Notes: generated by a model not told the origin, from the sequence alone. A DNA stretch of 64,000 bases from Streptomyces sp. DvalAA-14 (GCF_900091855.1 NZ_FMCH01000221.1:1-64000); one strand, 5' to 3'. Shown: positions 8,248 through 17,657, counted from the stretch's first letter. Numbers and translations are program-made.

Positions 8248-9183
8248 TCAGGGAACGAGGTGGCCGCCAGCCCGGAACAGCTCGTACCACTCGGCCCGGG
8301 TGAGGCGAAGTTCCGAGCCCTGAGCGGCGCCCGCGACGCGCTCCGGGTTCGTGGTGCCGAGCACGACCTGCATCTGAGCAGGATGGCGGGTGATCCAGGC
8401 AGTCGCGATCGCGATGGCCGGGACGTCGTACTGGCCGGCCAGTCGGTCGATGACAGCGTTGAGTTCGGGGTAGTCCGGCGAGCCGAGGAAGACACCCGTG
8501 AAGAAACCGGCCTGGAAGGGAGACCACGCCTGGATGGTGATGTCGTGCAGACGGCAGTAGTCGACGATCCCGCCGCCGTCGAGGGTGACCGACTGCCGCT
8601 CGGCGAGCATGTTCGCAGCGACCCCTTGAGCGATGATCGGCTCATGCGTGATCGAGAGCTGAAGCTGGTTGGCCACGATGGGCTGGCGCACGTGCTTGCG
8701 CAGCAGGTCGATCTGGCGCGGAGTCTGGTTCGAGACACCGAAGGCCCGCACCTTGCCCGAGGATTCGAGCTCGTCGAAGGCCCGGGCGACCTCTTCCGGC
8801 TCGACCAGCGCGTCCGGGCGGTGCAGCAGCAGGATGTCGATGCGGTCGGTGCGCAGGGCCGCGAGTGAGCCCTCGACCGATTTGACGATGTGTTCGTAGG
8901 AGAAGTCGTAGTACGGCCCGTCCGTCACGATTCCGGCCTTGGTCTGAATCGTGAACTCGTCGCGCTGCGACGGGCTCAGCGCCATCGCGTCGGCGAAGCG
9001 GCGTTCACACTCGTGCAGCTCGCCGCCGTAGACATCGGCGTGGTCGACGAAGTCGATACCCGCATCACGTGCGGTGCGGACGAGTTCGCGGATGTCCTCG
9101 TCGGTCTTGTCGGCGATACGCATCAGGCCGAGCACGACGTTCGGGGCGACGATGTCGGTGCCGGGCAGGGTGAAGGTCTTCAC
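8248..9183 (-). CDS. Aldo/keto reductase (YdhF-like subgroup)
   Basis: This 311-residue TIM-barrel NADPH oxidoreductase keeps the full catalytic set: Asp47 and Tyr52 in VDHADVYGG, Lys82 in TKAGI, and His121 in LLLHRPD. The cofactor-binding end is present in VVLGTTNPERV. Its sequence style resembles the Escherichia coli YdhF subgroup, whose physiological substrate is unclear. ATG 9183 is preceded by GAAAGGA. It is on the same strand as phzF with a 200-base gap, so operon membership is uncertain. Confidence 0.9.
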   Translation of the reverse strand: MKTFTLPGTDIVAPNVVLGLMRIADKTDEDIRELVRTARDAGIDFVDHADVYGGELHECERRFADAMALSPSQRDEFTIQTKAGIVTDGPYYDFSYEHIVKSVEGSLAALRTDRIDILLLHRPDALVEPEEVARAFDELESSGKVRAFGVSNQTPRQIDLLRKHVRQPIVANQLQLSITHEPIIAQGVAANMLAERQSVTLDGGGIVDYCRLHDITIQAWSPFQAGFFTGVFLGSPDYPELNAVIDRLAGQYDVPAIAIATAWITRHPAQMQVVLGTTNPERVAGAAQGSELRLTRAEWYELFRAGGHLVP

Positions 9184-9386
9184 GACGGTTTTCCTTTCAG
9201 ACGTTCAGGTCTGCACAGTACAAGCGGAGCCTCTCCGCACCTGAGGGCACGCAGGGCCCGCCGGCCGCGCCCGCGAGGCCAGCGGCAATCAGCGAGCCCG
9301 GATACTCCCGGGACGCGATGCACCGCGGATCGGCATCACGGCGGACGGCACGGCCCGGTGCGGATCCCGGCCGGGCGTGTCGGCCC

Positions 9387-9767
9387 TCACCCGCCTTCCC
9401 GGCACCGAGCCCAGCGAGCGATGAGGCCGCCGAGCGCGGGTTTCCCGCCCGTCGGCGGGTTCCACGCACGTCCTTCCCGCTCCAGCGCCTCCAGGATCCA
9501 CCTCCGGCCGGCGTCGTCGGCGACCGCCCAGGTGTGTTCCATCACGCGGTGACGTCTCCGGGGGAACGGCAGCCGCATGGTCGGTGGCGGGGCGCCCGCC
9601 AGACTGTGAACGAGGTCGGCGAGCCATCCGATACAGGCGACGTAATCGTCGCCCATCCATTCGAAGAACGGCTCTCGGCGCCGTGCCATGGCTCGGATCT
9701 GGATCACCGCGAGGTACGTCAGAACCCTGGCGGCCTCGCCGTCGTCGATGGGCCTTTTGATGCGCAT
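9387..9767 (-). CDS. Conserved hypothetical protein
   Basis: This 126-residue protein has good codon bias and a start at ATG 9767 behind GGGGGACG. It contains a hydrophobic/aromatic stretch (FFEWMGDDYVACIGWLADLVH) and RRRHRVMEHTWAVADDAGRRWILEALE. No signal peptide or membrane helix is evident. I do not recognise a family. It lies just downstream of the GNAT gene on the same strand (36-base gap), so the two may be co-transcribed. Confidence 0.65.
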   Translation of the reverse strand: MRIKRPIDDGEAARVLTYLAVIQIRAMARRREPFFEWMGDDYVACIGWLADLVHSLAGAPPPTMRLPFPRRRHRVMEHTWAVADDAGRRWILEALEREGRAWNPPTGGKPALGGLIARWARCREGG

Positions 9768-9802
9768 TCGTCCCCCGCACGTTCACTGCACTGCACCTGG
9801 GT

Positions 9803-10330
9803 TCAGCTGAAGCCGGCGGCCGACGGGGGCTCACGGGTCATCGGCAGAGTCGGCAGTCTCCCTCGCCAGAGGTAGCGCTCACCTGCGACCTCAAAGCCGT
9901 GGCGTCGGTAGAACCGGATCGCGCGTTCGTTGTACTCGGTCACCCCCAGGCGGATGCGGGAGGGTCCTGCCCACGTGAGGAACTCGGTCATCATGTGGCC
10001 GCCGAGTCCGTGCCCCTGGGCCTGATCGAGCAGATACATCGGTCCGAGGGTGACAGATTCCTCCCGGTGGCCGCAGAGATAGCCGACGATGTCCGTCTCG
10101 GACCGGACGACACGGCAGAAGTGCGGGGCGGAGGGCTGGTTCGCCACCTCGATGAACTCCCGCCACTGCGTCACGCCTTCGGCAGTGGCGGATGAACCGC
10201 GGTGCTCACGGATCCAGGACTCGTCGATCCCTGCGTCTGGGTTGAGGTAGTTCCGCAGCCAGTTCCGCAAATGCAAGGGCCCCAACGTGGCGGCGTCGTC
10301 GGGGTGAGCAGCGGTGATCACGTAGGTCAT
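9803..10330 (-). CDS. GNAT-family N-acetyltransferase
   Basis: This 175-residue protein shows the GNAT fold: VITAAHPDDAATLGPLHLRNW at the start, the acetyl-CoA pyrophosphate loop QAQGHGLGGHMM, and the C-terminal YNERAIRFYRRHGFEVAGE typical of the family. It should transfer an acetyl group from acetyl-CoA to an unknown amine. I chose ATG 10330 because the longer version adds 13 residues without similarity. It is followed closely by a hypothetical gene. Confidence 0.85.
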   Translation of the reverse strand: MTYVITAAHPDDAATLGPLHLRNWLRNYLNPDAGIDESWIREHRGSSATAEGVTQWREFIEVANQPSAPHFCRVVRSETDIVGYLCGHREESVTLGPMYLLDQAQGHGLGGHMMTEFLTWAGPSRIRLGVTEYNERAIRFYRRHGFEVAGERYLWRGRLPTLPMTREPPSAAGFS

Positions 10331-10498
10331 GTCCGACCATACTGGCGGGCTGGCCACATCGCCGTGCACCCGCCCTGGGAGCTTCAGCCGGCCCCGGTGG
10401 GCTCGCCCGCTGAGGCTCGCGTGCTTCCGGTTTTGATGACGGTGCCGTTGAAGATGCCGTTGAAGGTGAGACGGTCAACCGCGTGATGGGAGATTGTG

Positions 10499-10978
10499 AT
10501 GGGCTCGTTCGATGTGCCGCTGGCTGACGAACGCACGCAGCTCGATGCGTTCGTGGAGGAGTACCGCAGCGCCCTCGATGGGGCCCTGGACGGTCTTACC
10601 GAGGAGCAGGCGCGCCGGCGGCTCGTCTCGTCGGAGACGACGTTGCTCGGGCTGGTCAAGCACGTCACCTGGATGCAGCGGGTGTGGTTCGAGGAGTGCG
10701 TCGGGGGCACGTCCCGTGGCGAGCTCGGCCTGGTGGGGATCTCGGACGAGTCCTTCCGGCTCGCCGCCGACGACACCGTGGCCTCCGTCACCGCCGCCCA
10801 CCGGGAGGCCTGCGCGACGGCCAGGGCGTTGGTCGCCGACCTGCCGCTGGACGCCGTCGTGACCGGCCACCGGACCGGACCGCGCACGCTGCGCTGGGTC
10901 TACCTGCAAGTCCTGCGCGAGCTGGCCCACCACTGCGGGCACGCCGACATCCTGCGCGAACAGGTCACCGCTCGCTGA
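10499..10978 (+). CDS. DinB-family (DUF664-type) protein
   Basis: This 159-residue four-helix-bundle protein matches the DinB/DUF664 group of actinomycetes: LVSSETTLLGLVKHVTWMQRVWF with a metal-ligand histidine, and the C-terminal ELAHHCGHADILREQ with further histidines. Members bind a metal with three histidines; some act as thiol transferases (for mycothiol or bacillithiol), others are uncharacterised. The start is ATG 10499 with GGGAG at a suitable distance. GTG 10496 is an alternative. The gene stands alone. Confidence 0.85.
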   Translation: MGSFDVPLADERTQLDAFVEEYRSALDGALDGLTEEQARRRLVSSETTLLGLVKHVTWMQRVWFEECVGGTSRGELGLVGISDESFRLAADDTVASVTAAHREACATARALVADLPLDAVVTGHRTGPRTLRWVYLQVLRELAHHCGHADILREQVTAR

Positions 10979-11736
10979 CTTCTGAGACCACGTGATCCGT
11001 TGGGCCGAGGACTTCGAGCCGGGCGGCGGATCACCGTGGTCAACACCCACGGGCTCGGCGATGCGGCCGGGCGCGGGGCGCGCACGCCACGGCGCAGGGC
11101 GGTGTGACCGACTTTCCGCAGCCCAACCCAACCCGGGGCCGCCGATGCCCGGACGGCGCGGCACTGTCCGCGGCGGTTGGCGCCACGGGGATGGCGCTGG
11201 GTTACGTTGCGTCGGGCGGAGCCTTCTCGGTGGCCTATGTGTCGCCTCGGGCGCTCGGCAGAACCCCTACCGGACCGGCCAGGCCGGGAACTTCGCAGCC
11301 GGTGCCCCGTCGGCGGCCACCGCCACCGCCACCGCCTGCTCCGAGGGCGACCACGACTGGTGCTGCGGCAACGAGATACACCTTCCCGGACATCCGCACG
11401 GACCACTGCCCGGGCCGAAGTGGACGTCCGTCGGCCCGGCCGACGTAGTCCTCGGGGCGTCCTTCGCAGCGGCCTGACCGATCGCCCGCGGGAGCACAGC
11501 GGAGGGCGGGGCCGCCTCGCCGCCTCACGCCGCACCGCCTCGCCGAGATCGACGCGGCCGGTCGCCGGTCGGCGCGAAGCCGGGCCGCGCGGTGCCGGGC
11601 AAAGGGCTGGACGCTCGTCGCCACCAGAAGGGAGGAGTGCGAAACCCAGAAATCCCCTCCGGGAAATGGCGCCGATACGTACCGAGGCTTCCATGGCGGC
11701 AGGTGATTTTTGGATCCAATCGCTGAGGAGCCTGAG
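10979..11736. other. Long gap without a supported gene
   Basis: No frame in these 758 bases shows a recognisable domain, although open frames exist on both strands, including a Pro-rich one at 11104-11448 and a minus-strand one from 11497. They lack ribosome sites and have repetitive composition. The last ~100 bases, less GC-rich, probably hold the amidase promoter. Confidence 0.5.
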
Positions 11737-13419
11737 ATGGACACGAAAGAGCCGGTGCGATCCGAGCCCTCACGCCGCCTGCTCCTGGCGGGTGCCCTTC
11801 CGGCCGCCGCCGGGGCCCTGGGAGTGGTGGGGCTGACCGCCGGCCCCGCCTCGGCCGAGACCAAGTCCCCTGTCCCCCGTCGCCGTCCCCTGTCCCCGTC
11901 CCCGTCCCCGTCCCCGGTGTTGAAGGAGAAGACGAGGGCGAAGTTCCCCGCCGACCTCGAGACCGCGGGTGTCGCCGAGTTGGCCGGGCTGCTCGACTCG
12001 GGCCGGATCACGAGTGTTCAGCTCACCCGGGAGTACCTGCGGCGCATCGGGGCCCTCGATGTCCAAGGACCCGGCCTCAACACCGTCCGGAGCCTCAACC
12101 CCAACGCCCTCAAGGAGGCCGGGGAGGCCGACGCCCGGCGCAGACGGAGCCGGCACAACAGCCCGCTCCTGGGCATCCCCGTACTGCTCAAGGACAACAT
12201 CGATGCCGTGGGCATGCCCACCACGGCCGGATCCGTGGCGCTGAAGGACTCCCACCCCGACAAGGACGCCCCTCTGGTCGCACTGCTCCGTTCCGCCGGG
12301 GCGGTCATCCTGGGCAAGGCCAACCTCACCGAGTTCGCCAACTACCTCACCAACGGGATGCCGGGCGGCTACAGCTCGCTCGGCGGGCAGGTCCTCAACG
12401 TCTACGACGTCAGCCAGACGCCGAGCGGCTCCAGCGCGGGCCCCGGTGCCGCCGCCTCGGTCGGCCTGGCGACGCTCACCATCGGCACCGAGACCTCCGG
12501 CTCGATACTGAGCCCCGCCGCCGCCAACTCCGACGTCGGCGTCAAGCCGACCGTCGGCCTGATCAGCCGCACCGGGATCGTGCCCATCGCGGCCAGCCAG
12601 GACACCGCCGGACCACTGGTCCGCACCGTCGCGGACGCCGCGGCCCTGCTCACCGTCGTCACTGGCGAGGACCCGGAGGACTCGGCGACCGCCGCCAACC
12701 CCCTGGTGGGGCACGACTTCTCCAGGGACCTGTCCCCAACCGCCCTCCGGGGAGCGAGGATCGGCGTGGTCGCCAGCCAAGTGCCTGCCGCGGGCACCGA
12801 CAACCGCACCTTGTGGGACGCGGCCCTCGCCGTGCTGACCGCGCGCGGCGCCACTCTGGTCAGCGTCACCCTGAGCACCTCCAGCAGCATCCCCGGGGGT
12901 TCCTCCGTGCTGAGCTACGAGTTCAAGCGCGATCTCAACACCTACCTCGCGCGGCTGCCGAGGAACGCCCCGGCCAAGACGCTCGCGGATGTCGTCGCCT
13001 ACAACAACGCCCACAGCGGCCGAGCTCTCAAGTTCGGCCAGGTCCTCGCCACCGCCTCGCAGGCCATGGATCTGAGCCCCGGCAGCGCCGACAGCGCGAA
13101 GTACCTCGCCGATCGCGCGCAAGACCTCGCGGACAGCAAGGACCGCATCGACGCGCTGATGGCCGACCAGAATCTGACCACCCTGCTCTTCGCGAACAGC
13201 GGAAGCGCCGGCATCGGAGCCAAGGCCGGCTACCCCTCGGTCAGCGTTCCGGCCGGCTACCAGGCAGCCAACCGCCGCCCGTTCAACATCGCCTTCCTGG
13301 GCAAGGCGTGGAGCGAGCCCGTGCTGCTGGGGTACGCGTACGACTACGAGCAGGCATCTCAACTGCGCCAGCCGCCATCGGCCCTCAACCCCAGCCTGTT
13401 CGACAACGTGGGGCTCTGA
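11737..13419 (+). CDS. Secreted amidase-signature hydrolase with a Tat signal
   Basis: This 560-residue protein starts at ATG 11737 with GAGGAG seven bases before it. Residues 1-40 form a twin-arginine signal (SRRLLLAG, hydrophobic run, cleavage near PASA). A Ser/Pro-rich spacer follows. The amidase-signature domain keeps the Ser-cisSer-Lys triad: Lys in VLLKDNIDAVG, and serines in PSGSSAGPGAAA and IGTETSGSI. It should hydrolyse a C-N amide bond outside the membrane; the substrate is unknown. It has no obvious operon partners. Confidence 0.9.
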   Translation: MDTKEPVRSEPSRRLLLAGALPAAAGALGVVGLTAGPASAETKSPVPRRRPLSPSPSPSPVLKEKTRAKFPADLETAGVAELAGLLDSGRITSVQLTREYLRRIGALDVQGPGLNTVRSLNPNALKEAGEADARRRRSRHNSPLLGIPVLLKDNIDAVGMPTTAGSVALKDSHPDKDAPLVALLRSAGAVILGKANLTEFANYLTNGMPGGYSSLGGQVLNVYDVSQTPSGSSAGPGAAASVGLATLTIGTETSGSILSPAAANSDVGVKPTVGLISRTGIVPIAASQDTAGPLVRTVADAAALLTVVTGEDPEDSATAANPLVGHDFSRDLSPTALRGARIGVVASQVPAAGTDNRTLWDAALAVLTARGATLVSVTLSTSSSIPGGSSVLSYEFKRDLNTYLARLPRNAPAKTLADVVAYNNAHSGRALKFGQVLATASQAMDLSPGSADSAKYLADRAQDLADSKDRIDALMADQNLTTLLFANSGSAGIGAKAGYPSVSVPAGYQAANRRPFNIAFLGKAWSEPVLLGYAYDYEQASQLRQPPSALNPSLFDNVGL

Positions 13420-13930
13420 GGCCGGTGGTGAGAGTCCCCGGGGCCACTTGAGGCGACCGTTCTCGACGTGCCTCACCGAGAATCCACCGGATCCCGTCTG
13501 ATCGGATCGGATCGTTCGGCCGGGCGGGATCCGGCGTTCACGCCTTGTCCGGAACCGTCCTCGCCCGCCCGGGGCGCAGGCCTGATCACCGCCGCCGGAG
13601 CCGCGACCGCCCCGGCGGCATCCTTGGCGCCAGCCGCCTTGCGTCCCGCGCCCGCGCGGGGTGCACCCGAGATGCCAACCGACGCCGAGCCTTTGCCCCT
13701 CCCGCACTGGCAGGCGCACCCCCCGCCTCCCCTTTAGCCCCGTGACGCTGGCATCTGCGGGGAACATCTCACCCGGACGGTTCGCCCCGGGTCTCCGGCA
13801 CCCTGGGGCCGGCGTTCGAGGTCCGGAGGATGGTTTCGCTGAGCTGCCACCGATCGCCGCCCGGATGGAATCTGTTGTTGCGTTGGCGCGTGACGGCTTC
13901 GGAGAGGGCACGCGGTGGTTGGGTCTGCGT
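13420..13930. other. Gap with no supported gene
   Basis: In these 511 bases I see only open frames of biased composition (Pro/Ala/Arg-rich) and no motif, RNA or strong hairpin. The gap lies at the border between the conserved block and the accessory region. Confidence 0.45.
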
Positions 13931-14152
13931 TCACTCGGGGTTGGTCTGCACCTTGTCATCCCGCTCCAGGATCAGACTTATCGATCCCTCCTGAAGGTCG
14001 ATGCCTCCTTCAAGATGCTCGTGGTACCCGTCTCGAAGTTCGGGATCTGCGAGGCCACGCAGGCGATCGGCAAGTTCGTGCAGCCCAGCGGCGTTGGCTG
14101 CGATGGTGATTTCGGTGTCAGAGCCGTACACCTTGATCCGAGGTTCATCCAT
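13931..14152 (-). CDS. Small conserved hypothetical protein (immunity-protein-like)
   Basis: This 73-residue acidic protein has balanced amino-acid use and a predicted beta-alpha-beta pattern (KVYGSDTEITIAANAAGL, LHELADRLRGLADPEL, SISLILERDD). It resembles short actinobacterial proteins sometimes labelled Imm32-type immunity proteins, but I cannot confirm that. The start is ATG 14152; no strong ribosome site precedes it. No toxin gene is adjacent. Confidence 0.55.
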   Translation of the reverse strand: MDEPRIKVYGSDTEITIAANAAGLHELADRLRGLADPELRDGYHEHLEGGIDLQEGSISLILERDDKVQTNPE

Positions 14153-14571
14153 GGCGTCACACTACGGCGAGGTTGGTGACTGCCTTCCCGGGAGAGCCGC
14201 GTCGTCACGAGCGGTCCGCGAGCCTCCCGATGAGCCCTGATGCGACTGCGACGCCGACTGAAGGCAATCGGTGGCGTGGAGTTGGGCGGGAGCGGCCACG
14301 GAGGTGGTGCGGGGTGACGCGAATCGAGCCCGTTCTCTGACCCTGGGAATCACCGGGGCTTTCGTGAAGTAGGCCTGGGTACGGCGGTCTTCGCGTTGCC
14401 CGGCCGCGGTGTCGCCGGCGTCGGTACTGACCGTGGTTGACCGTTCTCCGCACCGCTGGAGCCGGTGCGGACCTGGTGCGGCTCCGGCTGTCGGCGGCGG
14501 TTAATGCGGGTGCGGCAGCAGGAGGTGTTCCGCATACTCGGGCGGGATGGGGAGCGATGGAGGTGGGTCGG
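14153..14571. other. Gap carrying a decayed tRNA-Gly fragment
   Basis: No gene is supported in these 419 bases. Positions 14315-14353 resemble the 3' half of the tRNA-Gly gene found at 32.6 kb (see the repeat entry). The segment just before 14572 contains the GGAGG site of the next gene. Confidence 0.5.
14315..14353 (-). repeat. Degenerate copy of the tRNA-Gly 3' half (possible old att site)
   Basis: These 39 bases match 26810-26848 at 32 positions and lie in the same orientation. Both share GGGAATCAC at the inner end, where the intact tRNA has GGGAAGCTC. The similarity begins in the anticodon loop and covers the T-arm, the part usually duplicated by tRNA-targeting integrases. It is heavily decayed, so this is an inference. 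Confidence 0.4.
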
Positions 14572-15039
14572 TTGAAGCTTGCCGAGGCGTTGGCGGAGCG
14601 TTCGGATGCCGCGCGGCGGGTGGAGCAGTTGCGTTCGCGGGTCGTGGGCAGCGCGCGGTTCCAGGAGGGTGAGACGCCTGCCGAGGACGCGGCCGTGTTG
14701 CTGGCCGAGGCCGGCCGGGTGCTCGACACTCTGGAGTCGTTGATCCGCCGGATCAACCGGACCAACGCCGCAGTGACGATGGGCCAGGACGGCACCGTCA
14801 CCGACGCGCTCGCCCGAAGGGACGTACTGCGGCTCCGCCACGCAGTGATCACGTCGGCAGCGGAGGCCGCTGCGGGCCGCGACCAGCGGGCGGTCCGCCA
14901 ACTCCGGTCCGAGCTGACCATGCTGTCCGCGCTTCCCGTCGCGGAACTCCGGTCGCAGGCTGACGCGCTGGCCCGTGAGATCCGTGAGCTCGATCTGCGG
15001 ATCCAGCGCACCAACTGGGAGGCTGACCTCCTGGACTGA
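14572..15039 (+). CDS. DIP1984-family (septicolysin-like) protein, TTG start
   Basis: This 155-residue helical protein matches the DIP1984 family: LKLAEALAERSDAARRVEQL, RINRTNAAV, a central LARRDVLRLRHAVI, and the closing ELDLRIQRTNWEADL. Its function is not established despite the old 'septicolysin' name. Family members begin with MKLAEAL, which corresponds to TTG 14572. A near-perfect GGAGGTGG sits just before it. An in-frame ATG 14557 would add five residues but overlap that ribosome site, so TTG is preferred. Confidence 0.8.
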   Translation: MKLAEALAERSDAARRVEQLRSRVVGSARFQEGETPAEDAAVLLAEAGRVLDTLESLIRRINRTNAAVTMGQDGTVTDALARRDVLRLRHAVITSAAEAAAGRDQRAVRQLRSELTMLSALPVAELRSQADALAREIRELDLRIQRTNWEADLLD

Positions 15040-15426
15040 GTACGGCAGGGTGCGACGATGTGGAGCAGGTAGTCGTAGCGGAGGCGTGCACGCACCGAGG
15101 GCCGGCGGTTTTCCGGCTCACTCCTGGTGCGTGAGGAGCAGCGCGGGGGTTCGATTCCCCACCGAACAGTGCAGCTCAGCACGACGCACAGGTGACGGTG
15201 CACACCGCACAGCACACAACCACGTGCAGATCCGCGACGACGAGGGAGGGAACGGGGAACTCCACATCGCCATCGAAGAGGGCCCGGTGAACCGATGACG
15301 TCCAGGACGCGCCTCTTCGTGAGGGAAGCGGCCGGACCGACGCACCTCGGGCGGGTCCTTTTCCGGTGCCGGTTCTGGGAGCGACGGGCGCTTCCTGTCT
15401 GATGGTTGACTTTGGACTGACCTTCG
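15040..15426. other. Gap with a T-arm-like hairpin only
   Basis: No gene is supported in these 387 bases. Positions 15145-15160 read GGGGGTTCGATTCCCC, which looks like the T-arm of a tRNA, but no matching acceptor or anticodon arm is present on either side. Confidence 0.4.
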
Positions 15427-16230
15427 ATGCTTGAATACGACGTTTCCGATCCGTCGGCGATGTGGCGTGACGCGCTCGCCGAGGTGGATCGGGCCTTCGC
15501 CTCACCCCCTCGGCTGGATCGTCCGGTCAGCGGGTGTACGCACTGCTTTCCGGAATCGGAACTGATGGCGCTGGGCGAGGACTCCGCGACCGTGTCGGAT
15601 GATCTCCTCGGGGAATTCATGCGCAAGGAAGTCGACCATTGGGACGCGGACGAGTACGCCGTTCTGTGGCGTCGCTTTCTGCCCCGTGCGCTGCGTTCAT
15701 GGGGTCCCGGCGGCGGGTCCGACAGGACGACCCCTGCCTTGGAGTTGGGCCGTCTCGGCAGTTCCGGGGCGCGTCTGCCGCAGTGGCCGACGGTGGAGCG
15801 CCTGGCGGTCGAGCGCGCTTTCGGGGTGTTGCTGGCGGTCGGGGTGATCGATGGCCGGCCGGTGGGGGACGTCACCGACCTCATCGAGGGAATCGCCCAC
15901 GCGACTGGCGGCCTGGAGCGGTGGCTGGCCCATGTGGCCGCGCTACGCGGGCCTGGGTTGGACGCAGGTGTCGTCCGCCTCGTTCTGGGTTGGGCCAAGG
16001 ACCTGTTGTGGGAGGACCTCGATTTCAGCTGGTGGTCCGACGGCGATCCCCGAGTAATTGCCGCATGGCTGCCGTCCCAGCGCGACCGAGCCGAGGCGTT
16101 CGCCGTACGGCATCCGGGCTGCAAGACCGCCGCGGACGCGCTGATCGCCGTCGAACGGCTCCAATCAGGCGAGGGGAGTCCGTGGGTCTATCCGTACGGC
16201 GCGGACCCGCGGCTCAAGCTGGCCGCATAG
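15427..16230 (+). CDS. Conserved hypothetical protein
   Basis: This 267-residue soluble protein uses codons like its neighbours and opens with a notable SGCTHCFPESELMALGED segment, which could bind a metal through the two cysteines and histidine. Further parts are tryptophan-rich (DHWDADEYAVLWRRFLPRAL, WEDLDFSWWSDGD). No signal or membrane helix is visible. I do not recognise a named family. There is no clear ribosome site before ATG 15427. Confidence 0.65.
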   Translation: MLEYDVSDPSAMWRDALAEVDRAFASPPRLDRPVSGCTHCFPESELMALGEDSATVSDDLLGEFMRKEVDHWDADEYAVLWRRFLPRALRSWGPGGGSDRTTPALELGRLGSSGARLPQWPTVERLAVERAFGVLLAVGVIDGRPVGDVTDLIEGIAHATGGLERWLAHVAALRGPGLDAGVVRLVLGWAKDLLWEDLDFSWWSDGDPRVIAAWLPSQRDRAEAFAVRHPGCKTAADALIAVERLQSGEGSPWVYPYGADPRLKLAA

Positions 16231-16333
16231 ACAGCTCAGCCGCAGAATGAGGTCTGGCCGCCAGCTTCCTCGGCGGGGTCGTGGCGTCAACTGACCGCCA
16301 CAGGCGGTGCGGCACCGGTGCGGCCGGGAGTTC

Positions 16334-16792
16334 TTACCGGTCGTGCAGGACGGTGGGCCGGGTGACCGGGACAACGGTGAGCAGCTCGTCGAGCCCCTTG
16401 TAGTCGGCGGGGTTGGTGGTGAAGAGGGGCAGCTCTTCGGCGATGGCGATGGCGGCGATCATGAGGTCGGCGACCCGGCGGCGCGGTTTGCGGCCGGTAC
16501 CGATCACGGCTGCGCAGACCCGGCCGTAGAGGCGGGCTGCCTCCGCGTCGAAGGGGATCGGGTCGAACTCGTTCTCGGCGCGTTGCAGGATGTCGAGGCG
16601 ACGGGCTCGCTCCGCGTGCTCGTCGTAGTCGTCCTGGTCCTCGTTCCTGCGCACCTCGTGCGGGCCCGCGGAGAGTTCGGCCAGGGTGATGGCGGTGATC
16701 GCGACCTCGGCGGGGAGTTCCCCGGGGTCGAGCCACTTGCGCAGGATCACGATGTTGGTGTCGAGCAGGCCCTGCTCGTACTCAGCGGGCAT
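16334..16792 (-). CDS. PIN-domain toxin, VapC type
   Basis: This 152-residue PIN-domain ribonuclease keeps the acidic residues: LLDTNIVI (first Asp), TLAELSAG (Glu), and [11 protein letters not shown] (Asp), with LFTTNPADYKGL near the end. VapC toxins cleave tRNA or rRNA when their antitoxin is lost. The start overlaps the end of the upstream antitoxin gene by 11 bases, indicating translational coupling. It forms a Phd/VapC pair with that gene. Confidence 0.88.
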   Translation of the reverse strand: MPAEYEQGLLDTNIVILRKWLDPGELPAEVAITAITLAELSAGPHEVRRNEDQDDYDEHAERARRLDILQRAENEFDPIPFDAEAARLYGRVCAAVIGTGRKPRRRVADLMIAAIAIAEELPLFTTNPADYKGLDELLTVVPVTRPTVLHDR

Positions 16793-17051
16793 AGGGGTCG
16801 TCCGTCCCCTGCTCGGCGGTCGCGTCCTGGTCGGAGCGGAACGCCTCCAGCGAGAGGTCCGACGCGGTGCGGGACATCGCGGCGAACTCCGAGCGCGGCA
16901 CGAAGCGCCGGCGCCGGCGCAGCGGGATCAGCTCGCCGATCTGATGCCCGTCGCGGGTGACGGTGAAGGACTGCCCGTTCTGGACCGCGTCCATGATTTC
17001 TTTCGAGCGGCTGCGCAGATCGCGCTGGGTGATCTCGGGCTGCGCTGTCAT
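16782..17051 (-). CDS. Phd/YefM-family antitoxin
   Basis: This 89-residue protein opens with ITQRDLRSRSKEIMDAVQNGQSF and TVTRDGHQIGELIP, the hallmark of the Phd/YefM DNA-binding domain. The C-terminal half is acidic and probably wraps the toxin. ATG 17051 is the chosen start; the frame is open upstream into an HTH-gene remnant, giving a spurious longer product. It should repress its own operon and neutralise the downstream PIN toxin. Confidence 0.88.
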   Translation of the reverse strand: MTAQPEITQRDLRSRSKEIMDAVQNGQSFTVTRDGHQIGELIPLRRRRRFVPRSEFAAMSRTASDLSLEAFRSDQDATAEQGTDDPYAR

Positions 17052-17200
17052 TGCTCCACGGTAGCACCAGGTAGCACTAGGTGCCGCAGCACACGCGCGG
17101 GCAAGCTGGTCGGGAGCCGGTGGTGCAGCCCGGGGCCCGCGCTCACGCGCCGAGGGGGCCGGTGTTTTCGGGCTGCCGCCCCGCCCGGGTTCCGAACGGC

Positions 17201-17432
17201 TGAGACCCGGTGAGGTGGCCTTCTGCGGGGTGTCGTAGAGGTGGGCCTCGCCGACGAAGGTGCCGTCGTCGCGGCGTACTCGGTCAACGCGGTAGTAGCC
17301 GTGAGCGGTCAGTTCGCGCAGGGCTTTGGCGACCGCGTGGCGGCCGTGCGGGCTGGTGTCCGCCATCCGGCGGCCGTCCTCCGACCAGCCGTCGGGGCGG
17401 GCCACACCGTCTGCGACGGGCCGTGGCGTCAT
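17201..17432 (-). pseudogene. Remnant of a helix-turn-helix protein
   Basis: The translated segment contains HAVAKALRELTAHGYYRVDR and RRDDGTFVGEAHLYDTP. This resembles the winged-helix part of streptomycete DNA-binding proteins often linked to plasmid or integrative elements. Its upstream part is missing, cut off near the miniature element at 17.49 kb, and the frame runs on into the antitoxin gene. It is therefore probably a truncated, non-functional gene. Confidence 0.45.
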
Positions 17433-17491
17433 CGAGCGAGCCTGGATGAAGAGGGCACGCTGAGGCGACTACCGGGTGCTGGGTGGTCGCC

Positions 17492-17657
17492 AAGGGCTGT
17501 CCCGTAATCCCCGGCGGGCGCGCGACGACAGCTACGGCACCTCGCTGCGTTGTCGGGCCCGTCCGAATACGACCCGGTATGAGGACGACCCACCGCCTTG
17601 CGATGCACCGCATCTGACGCCGCACGCTGATCCACCGCGGATTATGGGACAGCCCTT
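17492..17657. mobile_element. Miniature inverted-repeat element (MITE), 166 bp
   Basis: The ends are near-perfect inverted repeats: AAGGGCTGTCCCGTAAT at 17492-17508 and ATTATGGGACAGCCCTT at 17641-17657, with one mismatch in 17. The interior encodes no transposase. Terminal GGGCTGTCCC sequences are typical of streptomycete insertion sequences, so this is probably a non-autonomous derivative moved in trans. I could not see a clear target-site duplication. The right end lies 12 bases before the DUF2199 start, so it may contribute to that gene's leader. Confidence 0.75.

Noticed and set aside
15145-15160. T-arm-like sequence GGGGGTTCGATTCCCC
   Set aside because: The bases around it do not form an acceptor stem, D-arm or anticodon arm on either strand. 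It may be a decayed tRNA end, but there is too little to call it.
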